From Paguma larvata (lineage: Eukaryota > Chordata > Mammalia > Carnivora > Viverridae): DNA of 64,000 bases. Position numbers and translations under genes: made by a program. Numbering within the stretch: the stretch's first letter is position 1; every line of letters begins with the position of its first letter. The notes under the pieces were generated by a model. That model saw nothing but the letters and a program-made list of their open reading frames with translations. It had not been told where the DNA came from and made no database searches. This document shows positions 47,252 through 57,500 of this stretch, in pieces. The DNA is taken from positions 98,411,119-98,475,118 of the forward strand of contig CM057834.1 of the NCBI GenBank assembly GCA_030068075.1, read 5' to 3'.

Positions 47252-47390
47252 TGTCCTCCCTGTCAGCTCCTCCCACCGATTCCCAGAGGTAATCTGAAAG
47301 CCAGGTGCAAGGAAAGACGGTAATTTGGAAAACAGCCCTCCCGTGCCTGCGCCGAAGTGGACAGTCTGGCGAGAGGGAGACAGTCTGCAT

Positions 47391-47400
47391 GTAAATATAA
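47391..47400 (-). promoter_or_regulatory. TATA-like / octamer-like element of the PRKAG2 promoter
   Basis: In the sense direction the bases read TTATATTTAC followed by ATG. This is an isolated A+T patch in otherwise GC-rich promoter DNA and resembles both a TATA box and an ATTTACAT octamer variant. A start site about 25-30 bases downstream would give a 5' UTR near 490 bases. The motif is visible; its use is inferred. Confidence 0.35.
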
Positions 47401-48154
47401 TCCTGGGCCGCAGAATGAACCAGCCCCGAGCCTGGAACTCGGCCCGTCCCCCTTCTGGGCCAGATGGGGCGGAGGGGCGGGAGGAGGAGGCGCAGACGCG
47501 AACGCCCCGGCAACTGGGCTCCCCGCTGGGCTGCGCGCTGAAGTTCTGGCGGCGGCTGGGCTCGCGCGGCCCTGCCGGTCGGAGGGCGCGCCCGCTGCGT
47601 CCCACGGCTGCGCCGCGTCCCGGGGACGGGGAGCCGGCGGCGAGGGGCGGCGCGGCCCGGACGCAGGCTCGGCGAGCGCGGGGCGGTGGAAGGCCGCGTG
47701 CACTGAACAGGAAGTGCACGGCGCACGCCGCTCGCCCGCTCCCCGCCGCCGCCCCGTGCCGCCCCCGGGTCGCCGCACGTTGTCGCCTGCCCGGCGGGCG
47801 GGGTCTCCCCTCCCGGGCGGCCACGGCGGCGCGGGGCCCGCAGGGAGCTGATTTCGGATGCATCTCGTCCCCCGGGGTCTCGCTCCCGGCCCGACCCCCT
47901 CCCCCCCTGAGACGCCCCCGCGCCCGGCCCAGCCACGCCGCAGCGGCGGAAGCCCGGGGGTTGCGGTGGGATGCGCGCCGACCCGCACTTGCTTCCGGGA
48001 AAGCCGCGGCCCCGGGTCCCTCCCCACGCGGCGTGCGGACCCGCATGCGCCCGGAGAGGGGTCGGTGTTACCGGGGCGTGGAGTTCGCACCCCACCCGAC
48101 TCCCCAGCCCTTACACCCGGCTTTTCTCGGGCGCGCCGAGAGTTGCGCAGTGGC

Positions 48155-48167
48155 GCGGCGGTAAGTG
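48155..48167 (+). other. candidate splice donor of a divergent (antisense-side) transcript
   Basis: The plus strand reads GGCG followed by GTAAGTG at 48161, matching the U1 donor consensus except at exon positions -3 and -2. It is on the strand opposite PRKAG2 and just upstream of its promoter, the geometry of a bidirectional promoter. Human PRKAG2 has a head-to-head lncRNA (PRKAG2-AS1) in this position. No acceptor or exon structure could be assigned, so no full RNA gene is annotated. Confidence 0.3.
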
Positions 48168-48476
48168 CGGGCGCGGGAGCCGCCGCAGCCCCGCGCCGCG
48201 GAAAACGCGGAGTTGCTAGCGCTGCGGAAAGAAATGGGTGCGGAACCCCCGGGCCAGGCTTCCACGTGCCACTGCGTCGCCGCCGCTGCACCGCCGGTAG
48301 CGGAGGGCTGCGGGCTTCCGTGGTGGCGGTCCTCTTTCGAGCACCCCAGGATGGCGCGACCTTGCCCCCCCCCGCGACTGGAAGAGGGGTGAATGCTTAG
48401 TAGGGAGGCGCCTCCTTTCTGGCTCTAGGTTCTGAGGACGTAGTGACCCCAAAAGTCACTCGAGCGCCCTGAATGC

Positions 48477-48484
48477 TGACGTCA
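48477..48484. promoter_or_regulatory. perfect CRE palindrome TGACGTCA
   Basis: A full consensus cAMP-response element, within the longer palindrome CTGACGTCAG, at the upstream shoulder of the CpG island. It lies about 1.1 kb from the estimated PRKAG2 start site and about 320 bases past the candidate divergent donor. CREB/ATF binding is expected for this sequence; occupancy is unknown. Confidence 0.5.
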
Positions 48485-49650
48485 GCTCCACCTCTCCCCG
48501 TAATCGGAAAATCAGGGACGCTACCCAGAGGAAGAATAGGAGGACACAGCCTCAACTCCTGTCCAGATGCGGGAGATTCGCAGAGTCCCCCCTTTAGAGG
48601 AGGAAGAATCCCTGCTTCAGGGACCCCCTTAGGGGGCGCCTCCCGCCCAGCCAGAGGCCAGGCGTTTCAGCCATCTTTCCTGTTTTCCTTCCAACCCACG
48701 TTCCATCATCTGGTGTGAAATCCCCTGCAGTCTGGGTGTTTCCTTGGTTCATAGGGGTTTTTAGCTTCCTTCTCTTTCTCCCCTGCTGTCCGGTCCGGAA
48801 TGAAGCCAGACTGGAAATATAAGGGGGCACTCCTGGCTTGACAGAAGGTTGAGCCTTATGCAGTGGACTCGTCTGGGTTCAAAAACCCAGGGGCCATCCT
48901 GGCCCCCCCAGGTGTGGAATTTCAGTCTTTGACCTTTCTCTGACTGGTTGGGGGAGGGGGGAGACCTGAGGCTGCGAGACTCCCCTGAAATTGCTAGAAA
49001 CACTTGTTACTAGTTAAAAAGGAAGAGGGGGCTTTACCTCGGGGGCCAAGGGAGCCCACCTTACCCACTCAAAATTACTCCCCGACTGTCGCTTAAACGT
49101 CATCTCTTTTGCTTAAAGCTTTAATCCCTGTCCCAGTAATAATTTGGCAGGCCGTGCAAATCACACCATTTGATGAGAACGGATTTTGGAAGATGGACAG
49201 GTGGGAAGGAGCGAGTTGACGGGAAAGAGAAGTCAGGTCGAGCCGCTAGGAAGAGATTCAGAACCAGGAAGCCACTGTGTTACTGCTCACACCAAAAGGG
49301 GCCCTGTCCCGGTTGACGGGAAGTGGTTAGCAGTTGTTATAATACGGACTTGGGTCAGTTGATTCGTGTAAATATGCCCAGTCATTCATTAATAAAATTG
49401 ATTTGTTCTCTGAGTTTGTTTTGTTGGAGTGCAGACTTTAGTGCCTGGAATTCCTCAATTAAAATGTTTGACCATGTTGCCTGCATTTTAAGAGCCTTTC
49501 GTGGTGGTTAATATTTCTGAAATCCGGGTGTTTCTTGTGGATAGGGGCAGAAGAAGCTTACCAGACGGGTTTTTTTCCTTCTGATAAGATAGTCATCAAT
49601 TGATCATATGTCTTCCAATCAGCGCAGTCTTAAAATTGAATTTTTCTGAG

Positions 49651-49850
49651 GGGGCGCCTGGGTGGCTCAGCCAGTTAAGCGTCTGGCTTCGGCTCAGGTC
49701 ACGATCTCACGGTTTGTGAGTTCGAGCCCCGCGTCGGGCTCTGTGCTGTGAGCGCAGAGCCGGCTCTAGGTCCACTCTCCCCCTTTCGCACTGCCCCTCC
49801 CCTGCTCATTCTCTCTCCGCTCTCTCAAAAATAAATGAATCAGCCTCAAA
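49651..49850 (+). mobile_element. felid SINEC copy
   Basis: Near-consensus head GGGGCGCCTGGGTGGCTCAG, AATAAATGAATC tail. Flanks AAAATTGAATTTTTCTGA and AAAATTGATTTTTTTCTGA. Confidence 0.94.
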
Positions 49851-50087
49851 AAAATTGATTTTTTTCTGATCGTTTTGCTTCGAGGTGCCTTCTGAAACCC
49901 CATCTTCACTCCCACCTCGGGGCACACAGTTATTTTAGCCAGTAGCTAAGTATGGCTTGCCGAGCCACAGTGTCCATGAAACACGCCTCACCACCGAATG
50001 TTTCCGAAGGTGCTGACCTGACTTCCTTCTCAGAAATAATGCAGTAACATCGATGCTGAACAAAATATCGAAAAACTTTAAACCTTT

Positions 50088-50285
50088 TTTTAAGTTTATT
50101 TCTTTAGAGAGAGAGAGAGAGAGAGAGACGGCACAAGTCGGGGAGGGACAGAGAGGGAGAGAGAATCCCAAGCAGGCTCCACACTGTCAGTGCAGAGCCC
50201 TACCGAGGACTTGAACCCACGAACCCCGAGATCATGACCTGAGCTGAAGTCGGACGCTTAACCGGCTGAGCCACCAGGTGCCCCC
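50088..50285 (-). mobile_element. felid SINEC copy
   Basis: Reverse copy with (GA)n run and head GAGCCACCAGGTGCCCCC. Inverted relative to the copy 240 bp to its left. Confidence 0.92.
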
Positions 50286-50384
50286 AAAGATCAAAATTGT
50301 AAATGAAGACAAGCTGCCTGGCCCTAGCATTGCTCAGGCTAGCATTTTTGCTGTTCCCCTCTTTATGAAAAATTCTGGCTTTTT

Positions 50385-50590
50385 TCGGATATAAGGTAAA
50401 GTTTATCTCCATATAAGTTTACATATGTTCTATATAAAAGTCTGTGCATAATCATCTTACATATAAGGCTTATATATAATCTATATAAAGTTTGTATATA
50501 AAATATAAAGTTTATATACTTAAGTCCGTACATAGGAAATGTATAATATACTGCATATATCATATGTAATATACATACACATATATTTCC
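50385..50590. repeat. AT-rich island with TATAAAGTTTATA-type repeats
   Basis: About 200 bp in which ATATAAAGTTT, ATATAAGTTTA and ATATAAGGCTTATA variants recur. Confidence 0.8.
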
Positions 50591-51109
50591 TTACACCAAG
50601 GGTGAAGCAGAGGCTGTTGGGTTACCAAAGATCCGTGTGATCTCGACATCTTCCAGTTAGGATAGGCAGCCGTTAGTTCTGGCCAATGAAACGGGAGTAG
50701 ATTTAGCAGGTATTATTTCCGGGTCAAGCAGTGAGGCGTTGGTATTCCCTCTCCCCTTTCTTTCCTCCGCCTCTCTGATCGTAGAGACCGTGTGTTCCAG
50801 ATGGGGCACCGTAAAAAAAGCTTGCAACAGACTCAATTGGTGTGGGTTAAGCCACTGAGATTTTGATAATTATTTGTGACCACAGCATAGCCTCGCCTAT
50901 AAAAAATAATTGCATTGGAATATTACTTATCGTGATGACTGAATTTTTTCGCACCCTCTTGAAATTTAACCCGGGGCAGAGGCTGTGTTCGCCTCCCCCA
51001 GGTGCGGCTCTGTCCTTCCAGCGGATGGAAGGGTGAGAAGCGGAGGCTGGCCAGGACTGAGGGATGCGGGGGGCACCACCCACAGGCTCCAGGGTGACTT
51101 GAGTCCTGT

Positions 51110-51175
51110 CCCAGCACTATCACCCATCTACTCTGCCACCGAGAGCAAGTCACTTCCCTTCCCCCTCTGCGAGAA
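51110..51175 (+). mobile_element. MIR fragment
   Basis: CTACTCTGCCACCGAGAGCAAGTCACTTCCC-type order; truncated forward MIR. Confidence 0.5.
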
Positions 51176-51335
51176 CATCTTCCGAAGGTTTCTAAAGGCC
51201 TCTTTCTTGGGGGACTCTGGTATTTTGTCTTGATTTTGTATTTTGTACATCTTTGTTGATTGCCTTGCCCCAGTCATCCCTTTTTTATTTAACTTTTCGG
51301 AAGTATCCTGGCCTGATGAATTGAAAATTAAAGAC

Positions 51336-51455
51336 GGGGGTGCCTGGGAGGCTCAGTCAGTTGAGCATCTGACTTCAGCTCCGGTCATGATCTCGTGGTT
51401 AGAGAGTTAGAGCTCCGAGCTGGGCTCCAGGCTGACAGCGTGGAGCCTGCTTGGG

Positions 51456-51508
<53 letters not shown>

Positions 51509-51560
51509 CTCCGTCGCTTGCACTTTCTCTCTCTTAAATAAATAGACTTAGCAACATAAT
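51336..51560 (+). mobile_element. SINEC copy with expanded (CT)n
   Basis: Head GGGGGTGCCTGGGAGGCTCA; the body carries about 42 bp of (CT)n near 51462-51504. Flanks TTGAAAATTAAAGA and TTTAAAAATTAAAAG. Confidence 0.92.
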
Positions 51561-51579
51561 TTTTAAAAATTAAAAGCAC

Positions 51580-51790
51580 GGGGCACCTGGGTGGCTCAGT
51601 GGGTTGAGCGTCCAACTTCGGCTCAGGTCATGATCTCGCGGTCTATGAGTTCGAGCCCCGCGTCGGGCTCTGTGCTGACAGCTCGGAGCCTGGAGCCTGC
51701 TTCACATTCTGTGTCTCCCTCTCTCTCTGCCTCTCCCTGACTCATGCTCTGTCTCTCTCTGTCTCAAAAATAATAAACATTTAAAAAAAA
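51580..51790 (+). mobile_element. felid SINEC copy at the 3' border of the previous one
   Basis: Near-consensus copy. Its duplication AAATTAAAAGCAC / AAATTAAAAGCAAAC is drawn from the target duplication of the preceding SINE. Confidence 0.93.
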
Positions 51791-53069
51791 ATTAAAAGCA
51801 AACAAGTCAACGAAAAGACCTCCGGTCCTTCCCCGCGGACGGTTTAGGACAGTGCTTCTCAGACAACAGGGGCTTATTGGAGATGTTTTTTGGGGGTATC
51901 ATCTGTACGGGCTGATAACAACGAGAGGTACCGACGTACAGTACCTGCTCTGTGCCTGGGCTGCGGCCTTTTGTAGGTTTTAGTACCTCTATGGGAGGAG
52001 ACGTCCTTAACCCCATTTCCCGCCACATGTGTGTTTGTATAATCGTTGCACCACAATTTTTTCTATTAAAATCCCCGAGGAGAACCCTCAGAGACGTTTC
52101 ACAGGGGAGGGAAACAGACCAGCTGTCAGAGCTTGCTTTGATATCCACTTAACTTCTGCCCATTGATTTTAATCTTCAGCGCCCTCTGGAAAGAAACGAA
52201 AGAGCATGGCCCCGTCTGCTTTTAAAAGCTCCCTACGAGGCTAGCAGTGCTATTCAGGAAACGCCTTCAGGATGACCTTGGACGGACTTCAACATCTTAG
52301 CCGCGTAGGTCTGTATGTTTAGGAAACCAGTCGCTCGATTCTGGGCAGGAAGCACCTCTTGGAAAAACGAAAGAGGGTCTGGACCGAGGACTCTCTGTAA
52401 ATGCTTCGATAACTCGTTGGCTGCCAAGAGAAGGGGCCGTTCCTATCTCGTTATGAAAACCAGGGCTGGGAGTCACAGTCGGATTTTCCTTTTCCTTGAA
52501 GCATTTTTCTTTTCCTTCTGAAAACGTTTGCTCCCTGGGGCAAATGAGACCACTGATACCCACCCAACGGTGGAGGTGGAGAGTCACCCGGGACCCGTGG
52601 GGGGGGGGCGGGGTGCTGCTTCGGGGCGGCATATTTCTTGACAACCCCATCCTGGGTCCCTTTTCATTTTTCCCACACAAGCCACCTCCTCTCTCTTCGT
52701 TTCGGATTTCTCTCCACCCATAATGCCGCTGAACCAGCGGTCATCCTTGCTCATGCAATCTAAGAAGTACTTTGGAGTCAGATAAAGGTAAACTCTGTGG
52801 CAATATTCTCCCAAAGAACAGACGTGCTGTGCGCTTTTTTTCTCTCTAGAGGATGGCTCGGTGTCTTGACCGGCTCGGTGCCCAAACGCACACTCAGCAG
52901 TTCTAAAGAATGACAGATTCAGCAAGCTGGGTGCGTGTGGCCCACAGCACTGTGCCGTGGAGAGGCATCTGCTGGTTAAATAAAAGAATAGGTAATCTCA
53001 GCAATTACGCTCCCTTCCTTGACGAAGGGTAGTAGTCACGTCAACAGCATTAGTTGGGAATCAAGTCTT

Positions 53070-53190
53070 GGGTTCTGCCAATGGCTGCTTTCATTGCTGC
53101 CTTACGGCATAGCCACGTGACTTTGGTCCTGGCGATTCAGCCCTTCTTCCCATCCGGGGAATGGGTTTGGGCTCCCTGGGCTTCGGAATG
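53070..53190 (+). mobile_element. MIR element, diverged
   Basis: TTCTGCCAATGGCTG, then CATAGCCACGTGACTTTGG, then CATCCGGGGAATGGG: forward MIR order. Confidence 0.5.
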
Positions 53191-54082
53191 TAACTAAAAG
53201 TCTGCCTGTGTTGATTCTCCACTTAGTTCTGAGCTTTGAACACGCTGTGGGCATACAGGCGAACCCAGGGAAATGCAGAATACCACTCTTCTCGGAATAC
53301 GGCTCACGACCGATTTCCCACCTCGCACTCACCTATCTGGGGTGTGATTAAACAATGCGAATTAATTATAGGGACTTCCCGAGCAAACAAGATGACTTTG
53401 GTCATTACACCGGCCCCGAAGTTGATACATTGTAGTGCAAACATGAACTTTAACTGGCACGAGAGGGTGATTACCAAGACCCTTGGGGACCACCGGCTCA
53501 TGGGGCTTGCCGCCGAGATCCAGACCTGGCCGCTAGGATGTCCGTTATGGCTTGTTCACAAGACTCTGGAAAGAAAATATACTGACGGTCCCTTGGGATT
53601 GCGAGTGCTCAGAGAGTAGGGTTTCGGTTCGCGTCCCAGATTTTCGGGTGTGTGCAGACTTACGCCTCCTGACAGCCAGCCCTTGATGCAGGTGTATAAT
53701 TTCCATCCTGACTCTTGGAGAAAGCTAGGTTCCTCCCAGACGGCCCAAGCACACCTGGAATTAAAGTGCACACACTTTCCAGGGCCAGTCCCCGTCCTCA
53801 CTTTATGTCACAATCAATAAATGCCCGTCTGGGACACGGATGGAGCCCACCTCGATGCTCGGTTCAAGGGCCCTGGATACGCAGCCAGGTTGTCAAGAAC
53901 ATAGCGGTCTTTGACAACCCTCCTGTGCCCTGGGGGCCAAAAAGGTATTTTATAAAATGTTCCTTATTATAACTCTGAAGAGCTGCATGAGGTCTTGGGA
54001 GAGAACGGGAAGAGAGAGAAACTTTCCAGGTAAACCTCCAGGCCACGGGCCTGTGAAAGGTCACTTTAAATCATTGCAACAC

Positions 54083-54299
54083 GGGGGCGCCTGAGTGGCT
54101 CAATCGGTTAAACAACCGACTTCGGCTCAGGTCATGATCTCACAGTCTGTGAGTTCGAGGCCCACATCGGGCTCTGTGCGGACAGCTCAGAGCCTGGAGC
54201 CTGCTTCAGATTCTGTGTCTGCCTCTCTCTGTGCCCCTCCTCCACTTGGTCTCTGTCTCTCTCTCTCTCAAAAATAATAGTGAACATTAAAAAAAAAAG
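54083..54299 (+). mobile_element. felid SINEC copy
   Basis: Full copy. Target duplication TTTAAATCATTGCAACAC (54065-54082) and TTTAAATCCTTGCAACAC (54300-54317). Confidence 0.94.
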
Positions 54300-55289
54300 T
54301 TTAAATCCTTGCAACACACACTCCCAAGGCACCGTTGCGCAAAAGGCTTTACCTCGTTGTGTTGTGTTTTGTTTTCTGTCCCTACTCATTATAACGTTTT
54401 ACCCTCTAGTGAAAAAAGGTAAGCATAATCACAAAGTGCATTGCTCTTCGGGCAGCCTGGGAGGACATTTTCCCGTCATTACAGCTAACTCGCGCATGAC
54501 ACGAGGGGTTCCCAGAACCTCGGGGATGTCGATGCAGGGTTTCTCGGATAACATGAAGTGCAGGGCTGCGTGGGGGGCTCAGCGCTGCTACAGAGCACTC
54601 GCCGAGACTCCGAGCTCACACGGGTCAGCACCAAGGCCAGCACGCCATCCACGGTCTTCCGGCTGCAATGCAAGGATGGCTGGAGCCTCAACAAGAGTCT
54701 TGGTCAGATCGTTGCTTCCAGGTCTTTTCTGTATCTTCGCAGCCGTTAAGAAACTGATGTAACATGTTCACCGAGAAGGGAGACAGCTAGAGAATTCTGC
54801 CATTCTGACCACGCCCTCCGAAGAGACTGGTTTTTCAGCCTGTCTGGAGATGCGTTCTCTTGCAGGGGGTGTGCCTTTGTGTCATCATTTGCCTCTGCCC
54901 TGGGATCCGTTCCCTGTCCCGCCCGGCTCTGTGTTGCCCGGAACCATAGTCCTCAGATCCTTCGCCGACTGATCCCACCCCGTCTGGCCAGGTCTGGCCC
55001 CTGGGAGGCAGTGGGGGAGACTGGACTGCGGGAGCACGAGGAGGCCAGGGCTCTGTTTTGCTTCAGGGAGCTTTTCTTTCCTCTGTGGCTCCAGCGCCAC
55101 CAGCCAGACCCTCCCTCAGGGGCCCGGCTTCTGCCAGGCCGCCCTGACCGTGGCCCCAGGGCCCAGTGGACATTTGAGTGACAATCTGAGGGACACGAGT
55201 GAGGGAACCAGGCCGGCAGCTGTGGAGGAGGATCCTAGGACAGGTCGGGAGGGCAGGGTGGCTGGGGGTGGTGGGGGGACGGGGGGCTT

Positions 55290-55800
55290 CCCCTGAGTGA
55301 CGTGGGACGCTGTTGGAGAAGGTCAGCCAGAACGGCGTGGTCTGGCCTCCATTTTGAAGGCCTGGCCTGGCGGCTCTGTGAAGCGCTGTAAAGGGTGAAG
55401 TGAAGGAACCAGCAGTCGCTGTCATCCAAGCAAGAGGCCACGACGGGGGAGGCGGGGTGGTGAGAAGTTGCTGCTTCCGAATGCATTTTGAAGACAGAAT
55501 CCCCAGAATTTGCTGAGAGATTGGACGTAGAGCGGGAGAGAAAGAAATGGGTGACATATGGCTCTGACGGTTTGGGCTCAGGCGCGTAGAATGATCCTGT
55601 TTCCTAGCAGGGGAGAGGCTGGGGGGATGGCGAGTCCGCGTGGGGCTGCAGGAAGTCTGAGGTGCCTGTGGGACACCTAAGCGAAAATACCAGAGCAACA
55701 GGGAAACGTCCGGCTGGAGACACGAGCCCACCGGGCATTTCAGGCTGGAAGTGGGAGGAGACTCAGGCGTGAGTGTAGACAATAACGGGGTCAGGGTTAC
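55290..55800 (+). repeat. old dispersed mammalian repeat, family not assigned
   Basis: GTGGTGAGAAGTTGCTGC.., GAATGCATTTTGAAGACAGA, ATTTGCTGAGAGATTGGACG and GAGAAAGAAATGGGTGAC recall the later part of the family seen at 16740-17110. The family name is unknown to me. Confidence 0.4.
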
Positions 55801-56114
55801 CCCCCCAAAACCCTCTGCCAGTTAGAAGTTGGGGAGATGAGCTGCCCTGAATGATGAAAAGAACCAAGAGTAAGTGGACCTGGCGGCCAGGAGACCGGCG
55901 TCAAGGAAGGTGCACTGGGAGTGACGGGACTGGGAGGTGACAGTGGGGTTCGGCCATGGCCGCCTTGACGGGCCCAGGACTGGCGGGAGCAGCAGCCTCA
56001 TGGGGAGGGCTCACGGGAGACAGGGCCGTGGCCGTGGCAGATGCTGGACGCCAGCTCCAGGAGCTTCGCTGAGCAGGGAGCAGAGACAGGCGGTGGGTCA
56101 GGACAGGCTGGATT

Positions 56115-56210
56115 TGTTTTTAATGTTTGTTTATTTATTTATTGAGAAGGGAGAGGGGCAGAGAGAGGGGGAGAGAGGATCCCAAGCAGGCTCCATGCTG
56201 GCAGCGCAGA
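56115..56210 (-). mobile_element. headless SINEC fragment
   Basis: Reverse tail and body only (AATGTTTGTTTATTTATTTA to AAGCAGGCTCCATGCTGGCA). The tRNA-related half is absent. Confidence 0.8.
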
Positions 56211-56224
56211 AGGAGAGGCTGTTG

Positions 56225-56438
56225 GTTTTTTTTAATGTTTATTTATGAGAGAGAGAGAGAGAGACAGAGCACGAGCAGGGGAGGGGCAGAGAGAACAGGG
56301 AGACACAGAATCCGAAGCAGGCTCCAGGCTCTGAGCTATCAGCACAGAGCCCAATGTGGGGCTCGAACTCACAGACTGAGAGATCAGGACCTGAGCTGAA
56401 GTTGGATGCTTAACCGACTGAGCCCCCCAGGCACCCCA
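56225..56438 (-). mobile_element. felid SINEC copy next to the headless one
   Basis: Reverse full copy ending GAGCCCCCCAGGCACCCC. Flanks of type GAGAGGCTGTTGG and AAGAGGCTGGTTT. Confidence 0.92.
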
Positions 56439-57039
56439 AGAGGCTGGTTTTTAAGGAGCAGAATGTTCCAGCAAGATCGAGTGCTTAATCCCTGGTGCAG
56501 AAGAGAGAAGGGAGACGGTGGGAGCGGACCACAGCCGCCGGGAAGAGGGCGGAGGTGTGCCAGCTGAGCGCTCAGCCGTAGATGGGCTGGGGGACCGTCC
56601 CTTGTGGGACCGGGGGGCGAGGTGCATGGAGACCGGGGCAGGGAGCTGGGGGTGGGGGTGGTCTGGTTTCCCCAGGAGCAGGAAGCAGTGGCACCCCAGA
56701 TGGAGGAGGAGGTGGGGGTGGGAGTTGAGGACAGAGCGGGAGGGGCCGCAGGGGACACCCGGTTACCGATGAAAATTCAGGCTGCCTCCGGGGCAGGAAT
56801 GCCCGGGCACAGGTCCTCTCCCACACTGCGGTGTCATGAGGGGCACACGCGCAGACACATGATGGCTGGAGCCACGCCCGTGCGCACCGTCCACGAGAGA
56901 GGCGGGCAGTCTGTCCCTAGATGGACGGCGGGCACTCCCGCCACCCAGGCCCTCGCGGGCCTGTCCCATTAGGGTCACCAACAGAGTAGCTCTTCCAGCT
57001 TCTTGGTGTTTGCTAATCTGTCAGATGAAAACAATGCCT

Positions 57040-57350
57040 CGTACTTTCACCATTTAGTGTCTCGTATGAAGAACACCTTTCGTGCCTTCGCATTTCCTGT
57101 CGGTCACCTTCCCGTGAATCACCTCTCTGTCCCTCGGCCCTTTCCCCTGTTGGCGGTAGGCCTGCGTCTCATCTGCGGATAGGGGCTCTTTGTATAGTGA
57201 CGAAATCAGCCCCTCGTCGGGGCCGTGGGTTGCAAATACCTCTTCCCAGTCGGTTTGTCTCTTGCCTTCGTTTATCTGGCCTTTTTTTTTTTTCCATGCA
57301 GGATTTTCCCCTTTTCCTGTGGTTTGTTTTATTGATTTATTTTTATGGCT
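57040..57350 (-). mobile_element. LINE-1 fragment, antisense, GC-shifted
   Basis: GGATAGGGGCTCTTTGTATAG, then GGTTGCAAATACCTCTTCCC, then CAGTCGGTTTGTCTCTTGCC match the reverse complement of the L1 ORF2 3' region. No open frame. Confidence 0.75.
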
Positions 57351-57379
57351 GCCGAGGTATTCTGTCACATTCGGACAAG

Positions 57380-57500
57380 GGCGGTGGGCAGGGCACGGGC
57401 TCTGGCCTCGGACCTGCCGTTGCCACTGGTGTGCGGTGTAGCCGCAGGCATGTTGCGTAACCACTCGGTAACCGCGGGGCGAGGATGCCGGGGGGCGTGT
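57380..57500 (+). mobile_element. MIR fragment
   Basis: GCACGGGCTCTGGCCTCGGACC followed by TTGCGTAACCACTCGG: forward MIR order, diverged. Confidence 0.5.

Larger units (their letters stand above)
46879..47370 (-). other. PRKAG2: PRKAG2 5' UTR (5' end estimated)
   Basis: This is the GC-rich sequence immediately upstream of the PRKAG2 start codon in the sense (minus) direction. It has no in-frame ATG joining it to the coding exon. It contains a (CGG)7 tract at 47052-47072 and two short upstream ORFs (47186-47251 and 47124-47135). The 5' limit is an estimate: it sits about 25 bases downstream of a TATA-like element at 47391-47400. CpG-island promoters usually have dispersed start sites, so the real boundary may lie anywhere from about 47300 to 47700. 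No splice signal was relied on here; the UTR is assumed to be contiguous with the coding part of exon 1. Confidence 0.6.
45930..48400. promoter_or_regulatory. PRKAG2: CpG island over PRKAG2 promoter and exon 1
   Basis: A continuous stretch of about 2.4 kb with very high G+C and dense CpG, far above the already GC-rich surroundings, and free of interspersed repeats. It covers the beginning of intron 1, exon 1, the 5' UTR and about 1 kb upstream. It contains (CCCCG)n GC boxes at 46352-46383, a (GCC)7 tract, an NRF1-like CGCATGCGC near 48042-48050 and many Sp1-type GC boxes. The long open frames on both strands here (up to about 480 codons) result from low stop-codon frequency in GC-rich DNA and are not annotated as genes. 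Boundaries are judged by eye. Confidence 0.88.

Noticed and set aside
45838..47292. 484-codon plus-strand open frame across the CpG island
   Set aside because: It is antisense to the PRKAG2 exon, rich in Pro/Arg/Ala from GC-rich DNA, and matches no family. Long frames are expected where stops are rare.
47124..48291. Minus-strand frames of 286-342 codons upstream of PRKAG2
   Set aside because: Low-complexity Arg/Pro/Gly composition, located mostly upstream of the likely start site. Only their 3' ends overlap the leader, where they are better described as short uORFs.
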